Positions 25,485 to 35,130 of a stretch of 64,000 nucleotides of DNA are shown piece after piece. A program made the translations under genes and the position numbers. Origin of the DNA: Selenomonadales bacterium (GTDB lineage Bacteria; Bacillota; Negativicutes; Selenomonadales; Selenomonadaceae); contig CAAGHH010000025.1 of the NCBI GenBank assembly GCA_900769615.1, positions 154,754 through 218,753 on the forward strand, given 5' to 3'. Position 1 is the stretch's first letter; every line of letters starts with the position of its first letter. The notes below the pieces were generated by a model. The model was not told the DNA's origin. It saw only the letters and a program-made list of their open reading frames with translations, and made no database searches.

Positions 25485-25530
25485 GAGACGCAGTGGATAC
25501 GAAAAATTTGTGTCCATAGGCGTCTCTTTT
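25485..25530 (+). terminator. Intrinsic terminator after lpxI
   Basis: GAGACGC pairs with GCGTCTC, with an inner TGGA/TCCA pairing, followed by TTTT. A TATAAT at 25535-25540 directly after it may be the -10 box for lpxB, but no good -35 is seen. Confidence 0.7.
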
Positions 25531-25580
25531 CGTGTATAATAGAGAATGGACTATTGTGAAATTAGTGGGAGGTGAGCATT

Positions 25581-26747
25581 ATGAAAATTATGTTATCGGC
25601 TGGTGAAGTATCAGGTGATGTTCATGGAGCCAATTTGGCGAAGGCGATTTTGCAAATGGAACCAGCAACGGAATTGATAGGTTTTGGCGGCAAGCGTATG
25701 CAAAAAGCTGGAGTTCGCTTGAAACGTAATTTTGCTGATTATAATGTTATGGGTGTATGGGAAGTTTTAATAAATTTGCGCCGTATAATGAAACTCCTGA
25801 CTTGCCTTACAGAATTTATGCGGCAAGAAAAACCGGACTTATTAGTGCTCATTGATTATCCTGATTTTAATTGGCGCTTGGCGAAAAAAGCCAAAGCGTT
25901 AGGAATACCGGTATTTTCTTATATTCCGCCATCGGCTTGGGCTTGGCGTCAAGGCAGAGCTAAAGAATGTGTCAAATGGGCAGATGAGTTTGTAGCGATA
26001 TTTCCACATGAACTTCCGGTTTATGAGGCCGCCGGAGCCAATATAGAATTTTTAGGCAATCCATTGGTTGATGCTGTAAAACCAGAGCTTTCGCCAAGTC
26101 AAGCCTTAGCTTATTTTAAAATCCCTACGGATAAAACGGTAATACTTATGCTGCCTGGCAGCCGTAAGCAGGAAATAGAATTATTGCTGCCCGCCATGCT
26201 AGGAGCAGCGAAAGAGCTTTTAGCCGAGCGACCAGATACGGTTTTTATGCTGCCAGTAGCTGATGGCGTAAATGAAGCTAGATTAAAAGAGTTAATAATA
26301 AGTGCAAACGTTCCAGTAAAGCTTACGTATGATAATCGCTATGCGCTTATGCATATAGCGACTGCAGCTATGGCAACCTCGGGTACCGTAGTGATGGAGG
26401 CAGCATTATTAGGTCTGCCGTGCGTGGTGCTTTATCGGTTATCACCGGTATCGTATTTTATTGGCCGGCTGCTAGTACATGTAAAAAATTTCAGCTTGCC
26501 TAATATATTGTTAGGGGAGACTTTTGAAACTGAGTTATTGCAAGACGAAGTTACACCAGAAAATATAAAAAAAGAAATGCTAAAGTTATATAAAGGACAG
26601 GAGCACCGTACTTTAGTATTAGCAAAACTGAAACAAGCTGCGGACAAGCTTGGCAAGCCAGGAGCAGCCACAAGAATTGCTGCTAAAATATTAGCGGCAG
26701 CTAGACGGTTTAAAGTGGCAGATGCTGCAATCGGGGGAAGAAAATGA
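25581..26747 (+). CDS. lpxB: Lipid-A-disaccharide synthase LpxB
   Basis: LpxB is a GT-B glycosyltransferase joining lipid X and UDP-diacylglucosamine into the lipid A disaccharide. Conserved stretches include SAGEVSGDVHGANLAKAI at the N-terminus, IDYPDFNWRLAKKAK, YIPPSAWAWRQGRAK, LPGSRKQEIELLLPAM and MATSGTVVMEAALLGLPCVV. I use ATG 25581 (388 residues) because GGAGGTGA precedes it by about six bases. Its stop overlaps the msbA start (ATGA). Confidence 0.95.
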   Translation: MKIMLSAGEVSGDVHGANLAKAILQMEPATELIGFGGKRMQKAGVRLKRNFADYNVMGVWEVLINLRRIMKLLTCLTEFMRQEKPDLLVLIDYPDFNWRLAKKAKALGIPVFSYIPPSAWAWRQGRAKECVKWADEFVAIFPHELPVYEAAGANIEFLGNPLVDAVKPELSPSQALAYFKIPTDKTVILMLPGSRKQEIELLLPAMLGAAKELLAERPDTVFMLPVADGVNEARLKELIISANVPVKLTYDNRYALMHIATAAMATSGTVVMEAALLGLPCVVLYRLSPVSYFIGRLLVHVKNFSLPNILLGETFETELLQDEVTPENIKKEMLKLYKGQEHRTLVLAKLKQAADKLGKPGAATRIAAKILAAARRFKVADAAIGGRK

Positions 26748-28474
26748 AAAATTATCGAAGACTGCTGCAATATATGCGGCCTTATTTAAAGGAATTGATT
26801 TTGGCAGTGATATGCATTGTTATCGCTGCCGGTTGCAATCTCTATCTGCCGTGGATAATCAAGGATATGATAGATAAAGTTTTGACCAATAAAGATATGA
26901 TGATGCTTAATATGATTTGTATTGGCATCGTAGTAGTATTTTTGGTACGTGGGGTATTTTTCTTTGGCCAGTCATATTTGGTATCTTATATTGGGCAAAA
27001 GGTAATAATTGACGTTCGTGAAGTCATGTTTCGCAAGTTTCAGCGGATGCCAATGGCTTATTTTGATCGGCATCAGACAGGCGAAACGATGAGCTTCATT
27101 ACCAATGATGTAGCTGCTATTCAGTCGGCTTTGGTCGATCAGCTTATCGAAATGGTAACTGAAGGGTCGATACTGATTGGTTCAATTGTAATGATGCTTT
27201 ATCTTGACTGGAAACTTACTCTGCTTACTTTGGTAGTAATTCCAGTAGTTGGGCAGGCAATGAAAATTTTTGGGCGCAAGATAAAGCGCAATGGTACTGT
27301 TATTCAGGAACGGATGGCAGATATTACGTCATTGCTGCAGGAAAGTATATCGTCTATTCGGGTAGTAAAATCCTTTGTGCGGGAAAAATATGAAATAGAA
27401 CGATTCAGTAAGCAAAACCAGCTTAACTTCCAGGCAGCTATGAAAAATGTGCAATTAAACAGTATGCTGACGCCAACGGTGGAATTTTTGGCAGCTATAT
27501 CAGTAACATTTATTGTCTGGTTCGGTGGTTATGAAGTTTTAAATGATGAAATGACAGCTGGCGCTTTGGTAGCCTTTTTGACTTATGCGGTTAATTTAGC
27601 TAATCCGGTAAAACGTCTTTCCAGGGTATATGGTAATTTGCAGCGAGCAATGGCCGCTGTTGACAGAGTATTTGCAGTCATTGATTTGAAAGAAACCATA
27701 ACCGATAAACCCGATGCCAAGGCTTTGCCGGAAACTAAAGGTGAGGTTTCAATATCGAATGTAACTTTTGAATACAAAAAAGGTGTTCCAGCGTTAAGCG
27801 ATATATCATTAGAGGTAAAGCCGGGGCAGATGATAGCATTTGTTGGTCCTAGTGGTGCCGGCAAGTCTACTATTGCCAATCTGATACCGAGGTTTTATGA
27901 GGTAACGAGCGGTAAAATTGCTATTGATGGTCATGATATCCGTGATGTAACCTTGGCGTCACTTCGGGAACAGATTGGTATTGTGCCCCAGGAAACGATG
28001 CTTTTTTCTACGACAGTTAGGGAGAATATACGTTATGGACGGCTTGATGCGACTGATGAAGAAGTCGAAGCTGCAGCAAAAGCCGCTAACGCTGATAGCT
28101 TTATAAAAGAATTGCCGCAAGGTTATGATACGCCAATTGGTGAGCGCGGTCTTAATCTATCCGGTGGTCAGCGTCAGCGTATGGCTATAGCTAGAGCTAT
28201 CTTGAAGAATCCGCGGATACTTATTTTGGATGAGGCGACATCAGCACTTGATACTGAAAGTGAAAAAATTGTACAGGCAGCTTTGGATAAGCTGATGATA
28301 GGCAGGACATCATTTGTTATTGCTCATCGGCTGTCAACTATATTCAATGCTGATCAGATTTATGTCATTGATAATGGACATGTGAAGGAACACGGTACTC
28401 ATGAAGAACTATTGCGTAATAATGGACTCTATAGTCATTTGTACAATATTCAATTTAACAAGAAGAGTGTGTAA
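26744..28474 (+). CDS. msbA: MsbA-type lipid A flippase ABC transporter
   Basis: This ABC exporter half-transporter flips lipid A-core across the inner membrane. Residues 1-310 form six membrane helices. The ATPase domain shows Walker A GPSGAGKST, signature LSGGQRQRMAIARAI, Walker B ILILDEATSALD and switch histidine in VIAHRLST. Length (576) and its place directly after lpxB, with ATGA overlap, and before the Kdo transferase support the MsbA role over a drug exporter. Confidence 0.93.
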   Translation: MKNYRRLLQYMRPYLKELILAVICIVIAAGCNLYLPWIIKDMIDKVLTNKDMMMLNMICIGIVVVFLVRGVFFFGQSYLVSYIGQKVIIDVREVMFRKFQRMPMAYFDRHQTGETMSFITNDVAAIQSALVDQLIEMVTEGSILIGSIVMMLYLDWKLTLLTLVVIPVVGQAMKIFGRKIKRNGTVIQERMADITSLLQESISSIRVVKSFVREKYEIERFSKQNQLNFQAAMKNVQLNSMLTPTVEFLAAISVTFIVWFGGYEVLNDEMTAGALVAFLTYAVNLANPVKRLSRVYGNLQRAMAAVDRVFAVIDLKETITDKPDAKALPETKGEVSISNVTFEYKKGVPALSDISLEVKPGQMIAFVGPSGAGKSTIANLIPRFYEVTSGKIAIDGHDIRDVTLASLREQIGIVPQETMLFSTTVRENIRYGRLDATDEEVEAAAKAANADSFIKELPQGYDTPIGERGLNLSGGQRQRMAIARAILKNPRILILDEATSALDTESEKIVQAALDKLMIGRTSFVIAHRLSTIFNADQIYVIDNGHVKEHGTHEELLRNNGLYSHLYNIQFNKKSV

Positions 28475-28491
28475 GAAGGGATAGGAAAGAC

Positions 28492-30978
28492 ATGCAAATC
28501 TTCTACAATATAGCGGCTATCATTATCGTGATATTGATAATACCAGTATTCATGATTCGTTCAGTCCGTGAAAAAGGCTTTGTGGAACGAATAAAGCAAA
28601 GTCTTGGCTTCTTTCCTGACCATGCTTTGGATAAGGTAGCTAAGAAGCATTGTATTTGGGTTCATGCAGCTTCAGTTGGTGAAATTGTGGCTACTAGCCC
28701 GCTAATCAAAGAATTTCGCAAGGAATTTCCCCAATCACCGATTTTAGTATCGGTAGTTACTACTAGTGGCTACGAGATGGCTAATCGGATAATAAAAGAT
28801 GCTGACGCTATAATATATTTTCCGTTGGATTTGCCATTTTTAGCTGGACATGTATTGCGGCGCATACATCCGCGCGTGTTCTTGCCAGTAGAGACAGAAC
28901 TTTGGCCAAATTTTTTAAAAACGGCGCGCAAGCTGCATATACCAGTAATGATGGTAAATGGGCGGATAAGCGATCGCAGTGTCAAGCAGTATAAGCATTT
29001 GCACAGTCTGCTTGATGATATGATCGGTACTGTTAAAAAATTTGCGATGCAGTCGCAGATAGATGCTGATTATATCATGCGGCTAGGTGCTCCGCCGGAG
29101 CTGGTGACAGTTACCGGCAACACTAAATTTGACCAAACCTATACGGATGTCAGTCCTGAAGAAAAACAGCAGATTATTGCGGAAATGGGACTTGAGGTAA
29201 ATACTGGTATTCTTTTGGCAGGGTCGACGCATCGCGGGGAAGAAGATTATGTATTAAAAGCGTTTAAAGCCGTAAGGAAAAATAATCCCCAAGCCAAACT
29301 GGTTATTGCGCCGCGGGAGCTTTTAAGAACACAGGAAATAATCCATTTATGTAAAAAAGCGGGCTTTACTGTTACTACCAGAACGTATTTGCAGGAAAAT
29401 CCTGGTGGTGGTGAAGATATAGTTATCTTAGATACCATTGGCGAGCTGGGCAAGGTATATAGCATCGGTGATGTTGTTTATGTTGGCGGCAGTCTGGTGC
29501 CACATGGTGGGCATAATATTTTGGAACCGGCAGCGCATGGGAAGGCTATTATTGTTGGTCACTATATGTTTAATTTTAAGGATACCCATGCTCTGTTTAA
29601 AAATCGGGATGCCTGTGTTACGGTAAAGGATGAAAATGAGCTGGTAACGCAGGTCGTAAAACTCTTTGATGAACCGGAACATCGGCACAAGATGGAGCAG
29701 GAAACGCTGGCTATTGTCAAGGAAAACAAAGGTGCTTCGCGTAAATCAGCTGTTATATTGCGGGAAACACTGGAAGAATTTGAAAGCTGTCCGGAAAATC
29801 GTCAGTCAGTACGGTCAACGCAAAAGATAGCTAATTTCCAGACATATTTTATTGATTTGGTTCATAGTAAAGAAGTCGATGGCGTTTGTATGCACATCAT
29901 CATGGGAATTTTATATATATTTTCCCATATTTATGCGCAATTAGTTAATTTTAAATTGGCAGGCTACAGGATAGGTATTTTTAAACGGCGTAAGCTTGAT
30001 TGTTTTGTTATCAGTCTAGGAAATATCACTGTTGGTGGCACAGGTAAAACGCCGACAGCGCAAAGGCTAGCTAGTGATATCCGTGATATGGGCTATCGAG
30101 TGGTTATTTTAAATCGCGGTTATAGAGCTAAGTGGCATGGCCGGGTAGGCATAGTTTCTGATGGTAAACGGCTGCATATGAGTGCTGCTGAAGCTGGTGA
30201 TGAGGCATTTATGCTGGCAAAGCATTTACCAGAAGTACCGGTACTTATCGGTGCTGAGCGGGCGGTGACTGGTCAGTATGCAATTGATCATTTTGGCGCG
30301 GAAGTAGCAATATTAGATGATGGTTATCAGCATTGGCAATTAGAGCGCAATATGGATATACTGTTAGTTGATGCGGTAAATGTTTTTGGTAATGGTTATA
30401 TTCTGCCTCGTGGTACGCTGCGGGAACCCATTTCGCATATAAGCCGAGCTGATGTTTGCTTGATGACTAAGGTTGACCAAGCAGCTGCTGGTTCCTGTGA
30501 ATATATTCGTGACACGGTAAAAAACTATAATGATCGGGCGCGTATCGTTGAAAGTATTCATCAGCCACGTTGCTTTATTGAGCTTTCGGAATGGTATCGT
30601 GATATTGCTGGTGTAGGTATTAAAGTTGATCAAATGAAAGGCAAGAAAGTCATGGCAGTTTCGGCTATTGGCAATCCGGCATCGTTTGAACAAACCTTAT
30701 CTGATCTTGGAACGATGATTATTGAGAGTCTGCGTTATCCTGATCATCATGATTATAATATGCAGGAAATGGTCGAGATATTACATCAGGCAGAAACGAT
30801 GGGCGCAGAAGCGATAATCATTACGGAAAAGGATGCCGTAAAAATTCCGACCGAAGTTGTTCATGCTGGTTGGGATATACCGATATATGTTATTTGCGTT
30901 GAGGTTAATTTCAAACAGGGACGAGAGGAATTCCTGGCATTATTGCAACGAAAATTAGCTAATCATTTGCAAAAATAA
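28492..30978 (+). CDS. waaA-lpxK: Fused Kdo transferase (WaaA) and lipid A 4'-kinase (LpxK)
   Basis: One 828-residue frame covers two enzymes usually made separately. Residues about 1-425 are WaaA/KdtA: an N-terminal anchor, HAASVGEIVATSPL, the catalytic glutamate in PVETELWPNF, and GGSLVPHGGHNILEPAAHGK. A link of about 40 residues (NRQSVRSTQK to EVDGVCMH) leads to LpxK (about 445-828), with its own membrane segment, P-loop GNITVGGTGKTPT, ILNRGYRAKW and ILDDGYQHWQLERN. There is no stop or frameshift between the halves, so the fusion is real in this sequence. The joined steps, 4'-phosphorylation and Kdo addition, are consecutive in the pathway. Confidence 0.95.
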   Translation: MQIFYNIAAIIIVILIIPVFMIRSVREKGFVERIKQSLGFFPDHALDKVAKKHCIWVHAASVGEIVATSPLIKEFRKEFPQSPILVSVVTTSGYEMANRIIKDADAIIYFPLDLPFLAGHVLRRIHPRVFLPVETELWPNFLKTARKLHIPVMMVNGRISDRSVKQYKHLHSLLDDMIGTVKKFAMQSQIDADYIMRLGAPPELVTVTGNTKFDQTYTDVSPEEKQQIIAEMGLEVNTGILLAGSTHRGEEDYVLKAFKAVRKNNPQAKLVIAPRELLRTQEIIHLCKKAGFTVTTRTYLQENPGGGEDIVILDTIGELGKVYSIGDVVYVGGSLVPHGGHNILEPAAHGKAIIVGHYMFNFKDTHALFKNRDACVTVKDENELVTQVVKLFDEPEHRHKMEQETLAIVKENKGASRKSAVILRETLEEFESCPENRQSVRSTQKIANFQTYFIDLVHSKEVDGVCMHIIMGILYIFSHIYAQLVNFKLAGYRIGIFKRRKLDCFVISLGNITVGGTGKTPTAQRLASDIRDMGYRVVILNRGYRAKWHGRVGIVSDGKRLHMSAAEAGDEAFMLAKHLPEVPVLIGAERAVTGQYAIDHFGAEVAILDDGYQHWQLERNMDILLVDAVNVFGNGYILPRGTLREPISHISRADVCLMTKVDQAAAGSCEYIRDTVKNYNDRARIVESIHQPRCFIELSEWYRDIAGVGIKVDQMKGKKVMAVSAIGNPASFEQTLSDLGTMIIESLRYPDHHDYNMQEMVEILHQAETMGAEAIIITEKDAVKIPTEVVHAGWDIPIYVICVEVNFKQGREEFLALLQRKLANHLQK

Positions 30979-31009
30979 GTCAAATATTAACGAAGGGAAG
31001 TTTCATTTC

Positions 31010-31738
31010 ATGAAGGTTTTATGTGTAATTCCAGCTAGATATGCTTCTACCAGATTGCCAGGCAAGCCACTAAAGGATATTGCAGGCAAGCCTATGGTGT
31101 GCAGGGTATATGAGCGGGCAGCCAAGGCAAAAAATGTTGCTAAAACTATTGTTGCAACTGATGATGAACGTATTTTGGCAGCCGTTCAAAAAAATGGCGG
31201 TGAGGCAATGATGACCCGTAAAGATCATGCAACCGGAACTGACCGTCTAGCAGAAGTCGCAGCTTCTTTTCCAGATGTTGACCTGATAGTAAATGTACAG
31301 GGTGATGAACCGCTCATTGAACCGTCACTTATCGATGCTTTAATTGCGGCATTTGCTGATGACAGCGAGCTTAATATGGCTACCGTAAAGACCAAAATAA
31401 CCGATGAAGCTGAAGCAAATAATCCTAACAATGTGAAGGTTGTAACTGACAAAAATGGCTATGCACTTTATTTTTCGCGCTCGCTTATGCCTTATCCAAG
31501 GCATACTGGCTGTCCAGTTTACAAGCATATCGGGATATATGCGTATAAGCGTGATTTTCTGCTTAAATATGCTAAGATGGAGCCAACTCCGCTGGAAACA
31601 GCGGAGTCATTAGAGCAGCTGCGAGCACTCGAGAATGGTTATAGAATTAAAGTAGTGGAAACTAAGGCTATATTTGTCGGGGTTGATACGCTGGATGATT
31701 TGGTTAAGGTAAATGAAATTTACGCGCAAATGCAATAA
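31010..31738 (+). CDS. kdsB: CMP-Kdo synthetase (3-deoxy-manno-octulosonate cytidylyltransferase)
   Basis: KdsB activates Kdo with CTP for WaaA. The 242-residue protein starts with the nucleotide-binding signature VIPARYASTRLPGKPLKDIA, and further on shows ATDDERI, HATGTDRLAEV, VNVQGDEPLIEP and YKHIGIYAYKRDFL. Length and spacing are typical. It lies 31 bases after the waaA-lpxK fusion and 46 before kdsA. Confidence 0.96.
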   Translation: MKVLCVIPARYASTRLPGKPLKDIAGKPMVCRVYERAAKAKNVAKTIVATDDERILAAVQKNGGEAMMTRKDHATGTDRLAEVAASFPDVDLIVNVQGDEPLIEPSLIDALIAAFADDSELNMATVKTKITDEAEANNPNNVKVVTDKNGYALYFSRSLMPYPRHTGCPVYKHIGIYAYKRDFLLKYAKMEPTPLETAESLEQLRALENGYRIKVVETKAIFVGVDTLDDLVKVNEIYAQMQ

Positions 31739-31784
31739 ATTTAAAGGTGCTATTAGATAGGGATTTTTTGGAAGGAGAATGGTG

Positions 31785-32615
31785 ATGAACAAGGTAAAGG
31801 TTGGCAATTTTACAATTGGCGATGGTGAGAAATTAACGCTGTTGGCTGGACCCTGCGTATTGGAAGGTATGGATCGCTGCCTCTTAATAGGTCGTACTGT
31901 TAAAGAAATTTGTCAGCGATTGGATATAAATTATGTATTTAAAGCTTCGTTTGATAAAGCAAACCGTTCGTCCTTTCATAGTTTTCGGGGACCAGGTCTC
32001 AAAAAAGGTTTGGAGATGTTAAGCAAGATAAAAAAAGAACTGAATGTGCCTATAGTTACTGATATTCATGAAACTTATCAGGCTGAACCAGCAGCTAAGG
32101 TAGCAGATATTTTGCAAATACCGGCCTTCCTTTGCCGGCAGACGGATTTATTACATGCGGCTGCACAAACTGGTCGTGTGGTAAATGTAAAAAAGGGTCA
32201 GTTTTTAGCACCTGAAGATATGCGCAATGTAGTGGACAAATTGCATGAAAGTGGCTGTGAGCAAATAATGTTAACTGAGCGTGGAGCATCGTTTGGGTAT
32301 CATAATTTAGTAGTGGATATGCGTTCGCTGCCAATTATGCGTTCTTTTGGCTATCCGGTAGTAATGGATGGCACGCATAGTGTACAGCTTCCAGGCGGTA
32401 ATGGTACTACTTCAGCTGGCAATCGCGAATATGTCGAATACTTAGTGAGAGCTGCCGTTGGTGTTGGCGTAGATGCATTGTTCTTAGAGGTTCACGATAA
32501 TCCTGATGAAGCATTGTCTGACGGAGCTAATATGGTATATCTTGACAAATTAGAAGCATTGTTAAAAGATGCTGTTGCTATCCATGAGATAGTCCGTCAT
32601 AAAGTAAATGATTAA
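31785..32615 (+). CDS. kdsA: Kdo-8-phosphate synthase
   Basis: KdsA condenses arabinose-5-phosphate with PEP. The 276-residue TIM-barrel protein shows LLAGPCVLEGMDRCL, FKASFDKANRSSFHSFRGPG, VTDIHETYQAEPAAKVADIL, FLCRQTDLLHAAA and VNVKKGQFLAPEDM. I choose ATG 31785, seven bases after AAGGAG; the ATG at 31779 lies only one base from that site. Whether it is the metal-dependent type depends on a cysteine: C is present in LLAGPCVLEG, but that alone does not settle it. Confidence 0.96.
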   Translation: MNKVKVGNFTIGDGEKLTLLAGPCVLEGMDRCLLIGRTVKEICQRLDINYVFKASFDKANRSSFHSFRGPGLKKGLEMLSKIKKELNVPIVTDIHETYQAEPAAKVADILQIPAFLCRQTDLLHAAAQTGRVVNVKKGQFLAPEDMRNVVDKLHESGCEQIMLTERGASFGYHNLVVDMRSLPIMRSFGYPVVMDGTHSVQLPGGNGTTSAGNREYVEYLVRAAVGVGVDALFLEVHDNPDEALSDGANMVYLDKLEALLKDAVAIHEIVRHKVND

Positions 32616-32655
32616 TGTTTGTAAGCTGTAAATTTTAGATAATGAGGAAAGCTTT

Positions 32656-33624
32656 ATGATAAAAGAAAAAGCTATTGAGACATTAGAGATTGAAGCCGAA
32701 GCTGTTTTGAAATTAAAAGCTCGCATAGATGATGAATTTGAAGCAGCGGTTAAATGCATATTAGATTGCAAGGCCAGAGTAGTAGTAACTGGCATGGGAA
32801 AATCTGGTCATGTTGGACGCAAGATCGCGGCAACGTTTGCCAGCACTGGTACGCCAGCCTTTTTCATGCATCCAGCAGAGGCTTTTCATGGCGATTTGGG
32901 TATGGTAACAGAAAATGATGTAGTTATAGCGATATCAAATAGTGGTGAATCATCAGAAGTAGTAAATATCCTGCCAATCATTCGGCGTATCGGGGCTAAG
33001 ATTATTGCTATGAGTGGCCGGCGCGAATCACAGTTAGGTAAAAATTGCGATTACTTCGTTGATATCGGAGTAGAAAAAGAAGCCTGTCCTTTAGGATTGG
33101 CTCCTACGGCTAGCACCACGGCTACCTTGGCTATGGGTGATGCTATTGCTGTGGCTTTAATGTCGGTTCGTAATTTTACGAGTCAGGATTTTGCGCTGTT
33201 TCATCCTGGTGGTGCTTTAGGCAGAAAGCTTCTGTTAACGGTAGCTAATGTTATGCATACTGGCGATGAAAATCCGGTTGTCTATCAGGATAAAACAGCG
33301 AAAGATGCACTCTTTATCATGACTGATAAAGGTCTGGGCGCGGCATCAGTGGTTGACAGCAACGGCAAATTTGTCGGGCTTATTACCGATGGTATTATTC
33401 GCCGGGCCTTGGCTAAAGATTATAAGTTCCTCGATGAGGCAGTTAAAAATATTATGTTTGCTCAGCCGCTTACAATAAGCAAGGATAAGTTGGCAGCGGA
33501 AGCACTTTCGGTTATGGAAAAACATAAACCGCGCCCAGTTACGGTACTGCCAGTAGTAGATGCTGAACATAATCCAGTTGGTATTGTTCATCTTACAGAT
33601 TTACTCAGGCAAGGAGTGGTCTAA
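32656..33624 (+). CDS. kdsD: Arabinose-5-phosphate isomerase (KpsF/GutQ type)
   Basis: KdsD isomerises ribulose-5-phosphate to arabinose-5-phosphate for Kdo synthesis. The 322-residue protein has a sugar isomerase (SIS) domain (about residues 35-180: VVTGMGKSGHVGRKIAATFA, HPAEAFHGDLGMV, AISNSGESSEVVNILP) and two CBS domains (about 205-322). Its stop is followed one base later by the kdsC start, so the two genes are coupled. Confidence 0.95.
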   Translation: MIKEKAIETLEIEAEAVLKLKARIDDEFEAAVKCILDCKARVVVTGMGKSGHVGRKIAATFASTGTPAFFMHPAEAFHGDLGMVTENDVVIAISNSGESSEVVNILPIIRRIGAKIIAMSGRRESQLGKNCDYFVDIGVEKEACPLGLAPTASTTATLAMGDAIAVALMSVRNFTSQDFALFHPGGALGRKLLLTVANVMHTGDENPVVYQDKTAKDALFIMTDKGLGAASVVDSNGKFVGLITDGIIRRALAKDYKFLDEAVKNIMFAQPLTISKDKLAAEALSVMEKHKPRPVTVLPVVDAEHNPVGIVHLTDLLRQGVV

Positions 33625-33625
33625 G

Positions 33626-34186
33626 ATGGAACAAAAGGCAGCAGCGCTTAATAGAGCTAAAAATATCAAATTAATAATTTTTGATGTCGATGGTGTTTTA
33701 ACTGATGGCGGAATTTATATTGGCGAGCAGGGTGAGCTTTATAAGCCATTTTTCTGCCGTGATGGCTTAGGTATTACTTTAGCGCAGCAAGCTGGCATAA
33801 AAACGGCAATAATAACTGGCAGAACCTCAGCGCAGTTAGCTTATCGGGCGCAGGAATTAAAGATAACTGAAGTATATCAGGGACACTCGGATAAACGAGC
33901 CGCTTATGCTGAATTAAAAGAAAAGTTACAGCTTCAAGATGCTGAAATCGGTTATATAGGTGATGATTTAATCGATCTTCCAGTGATGTTGCAAACAGGA
34001 CTTCCTATGGCAGTAGCTGATGCTGTACCTGAGGTCCGACAGGAAGCCTTGCTGGTGTCGGGCTTTAACGGTGGTCATGGCGCCGTTAGGGAACTTTTAG
34101 AATTTATCCTAAAGGCACAAGGTCAATGGGGAAAAATAATTGAAAAATTTATGGCGCCAGCTAAATTAAATAATCTGGTGCAATAA
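33626..34186 (+). CDS. kdsC: Kdo-8-phosphate phosphatase
   Basis: KdsC is a small HAD-family phosphatase releasing Kdo from Kdo-8-phosphate. Motif I is visible as IIFDVDGVLTDGG, motif II as AIITGRTSAQL, and motif IV as IGYIGDDLIDLPVM. There is no cap domain, as expected at 186 residues. ATG 33626 lies ten bases after AAGGAG; longer frames would run back into kdsD. Confidence 0.95.
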   Translation: MEQKAAALNRAKNIKLIIFDVDGVLTDGGIYIGEQGELYKPFFCRDGLGITLAQQAGIKTAIITGRTSAQLAYRAQELKITEVYQGHSDKRAAYAELKEKLQLQDAEIGYIGDDLIDLPVMLQTGLPMAVADAVPEVRQEALLVSGFNGGHGAVRELLEFILKAQGQWGKIIEKFMAPAKLNNLVQ

Positions 34187-34218
34187 AAGTATAAATGGGT
34201 ATTTGGAGGAATCTTTCC

Positions 34219-35130
34219 ATGCAATACAAATTTGTGATGTTCATGAGCTGGCTTATTTGTCATTTGCCTTATCGGCTGACAATGGCTATGGGCTGGTTGC
34301 TGGGCAATCTTTATTATTTGCTTATAAAGAAAGAACGGGAACGGGCTATAGCGCAGATGATGCCAGCACTTAATATTTCTGAGGCGGAAGCTCGCAAAAT
34401 TGTGCGAAAGTCGTTTATAAATTTAGCTCGTAACGTGTTGGAAATCCTCTATATGCCAAAGCTTAATGAAAATAACTTTCATAAATATATTGAAATTGAT
34501 CATCTTGAGCGGTTGCAACAAGCTATGGCGGAAAAAAAAGGTGTCGTGATATTGACTGGTCATATCGGTACTTGGGAATGGCTGTCGGCAGCATTTACTT
34601 TAAATGGTCTGCCGGTTACGGCTATTGCTAAACCGCAGCCTAATATGCAATATACTAATGCCTTGAATGATTTGCGCAAGACGATTAATGTGGAGATATT
34701 TTCGCGCGGTACTAGTGAGCTGTTAGCCGCGGCCAGAGCGTTGCGTCATGGCAAGATACTGGGCTTTTTAGCTGATCAGGATGCAGGACCTGGTGGTGCC
34801 TTTTTGCCTTTCTTGGGGAAAATGGCATCTACACCGATGGGACCAGCGGTATTTTCCTATAAATTTAATTCGCCGGTAGTGCCAGCTTTTATTCTGCGTC
34901 AGCCTAATGGTAAACATAAAGTGGTTATTGGTGAAGTCATGCGGTATAATGATACTGGTGATACTGATAAAGATCTTTATGATTTTACTGTACGTATGAC
35001 TAAGATTGTAGAAAAAATAATTCAGGAAAATCCAACGCAGTGGCTGTGGTTTCAAAAGCGCTGGAATACTACTGAGGATATGAAAAAAACGGGCAAGCAT
35101 CATACAGTAAAGGCGCAGGAGGAAAAATGA
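34219..35130 (+). CDS. Lipid A acyltransferase, LpxL/LpxM family (copy 2)
   Basis: This second LpxL-family late acyltransferase of the cluster has 303 residues from ATG 34219 (eight bases after GGAGG; an ATG at 34195 has no site). It has an N-terminal hydrophobic anchor, the HX4E motif in LTGHIGTWEWLS, LGFLADQDAGPGGAFLPFLG, STPMGPAVFSYKF and the terminal ENPTQWLWFQKRWN. It sits among Kdo and Lpt genes and overlaps lptC (ATGA), which fits acylation after Kdo addition. Its acyl position cannot be assigned. Confidence 0.9.
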   Translation: MQYKFVMFMSWLICHLPYRLTMAMGWLLGNLYYLLIKKERERAIAQMMPALNISEAEARKIVRKSFINLARNVLEILYMPKLNENNFHKYIEIDHLERLQQAMAEKKGVVILTGHIGTWEWLSAAFTLNGLPVTAIAKPQPNMQYTNALNDLRKTINVEIFSRGTSELLAAARALRHGKILGFLADQDAGPGGAFLPFLGKMASTPMGPAVFSYKFNSPVVPAFILRQPNGKHKVVIGEVMRYNDTGDTDKDLYDFTVRMTKIVEKIIQENPTQWLWFQKRWNTTEDMKKTGKHHTVKAQEEK

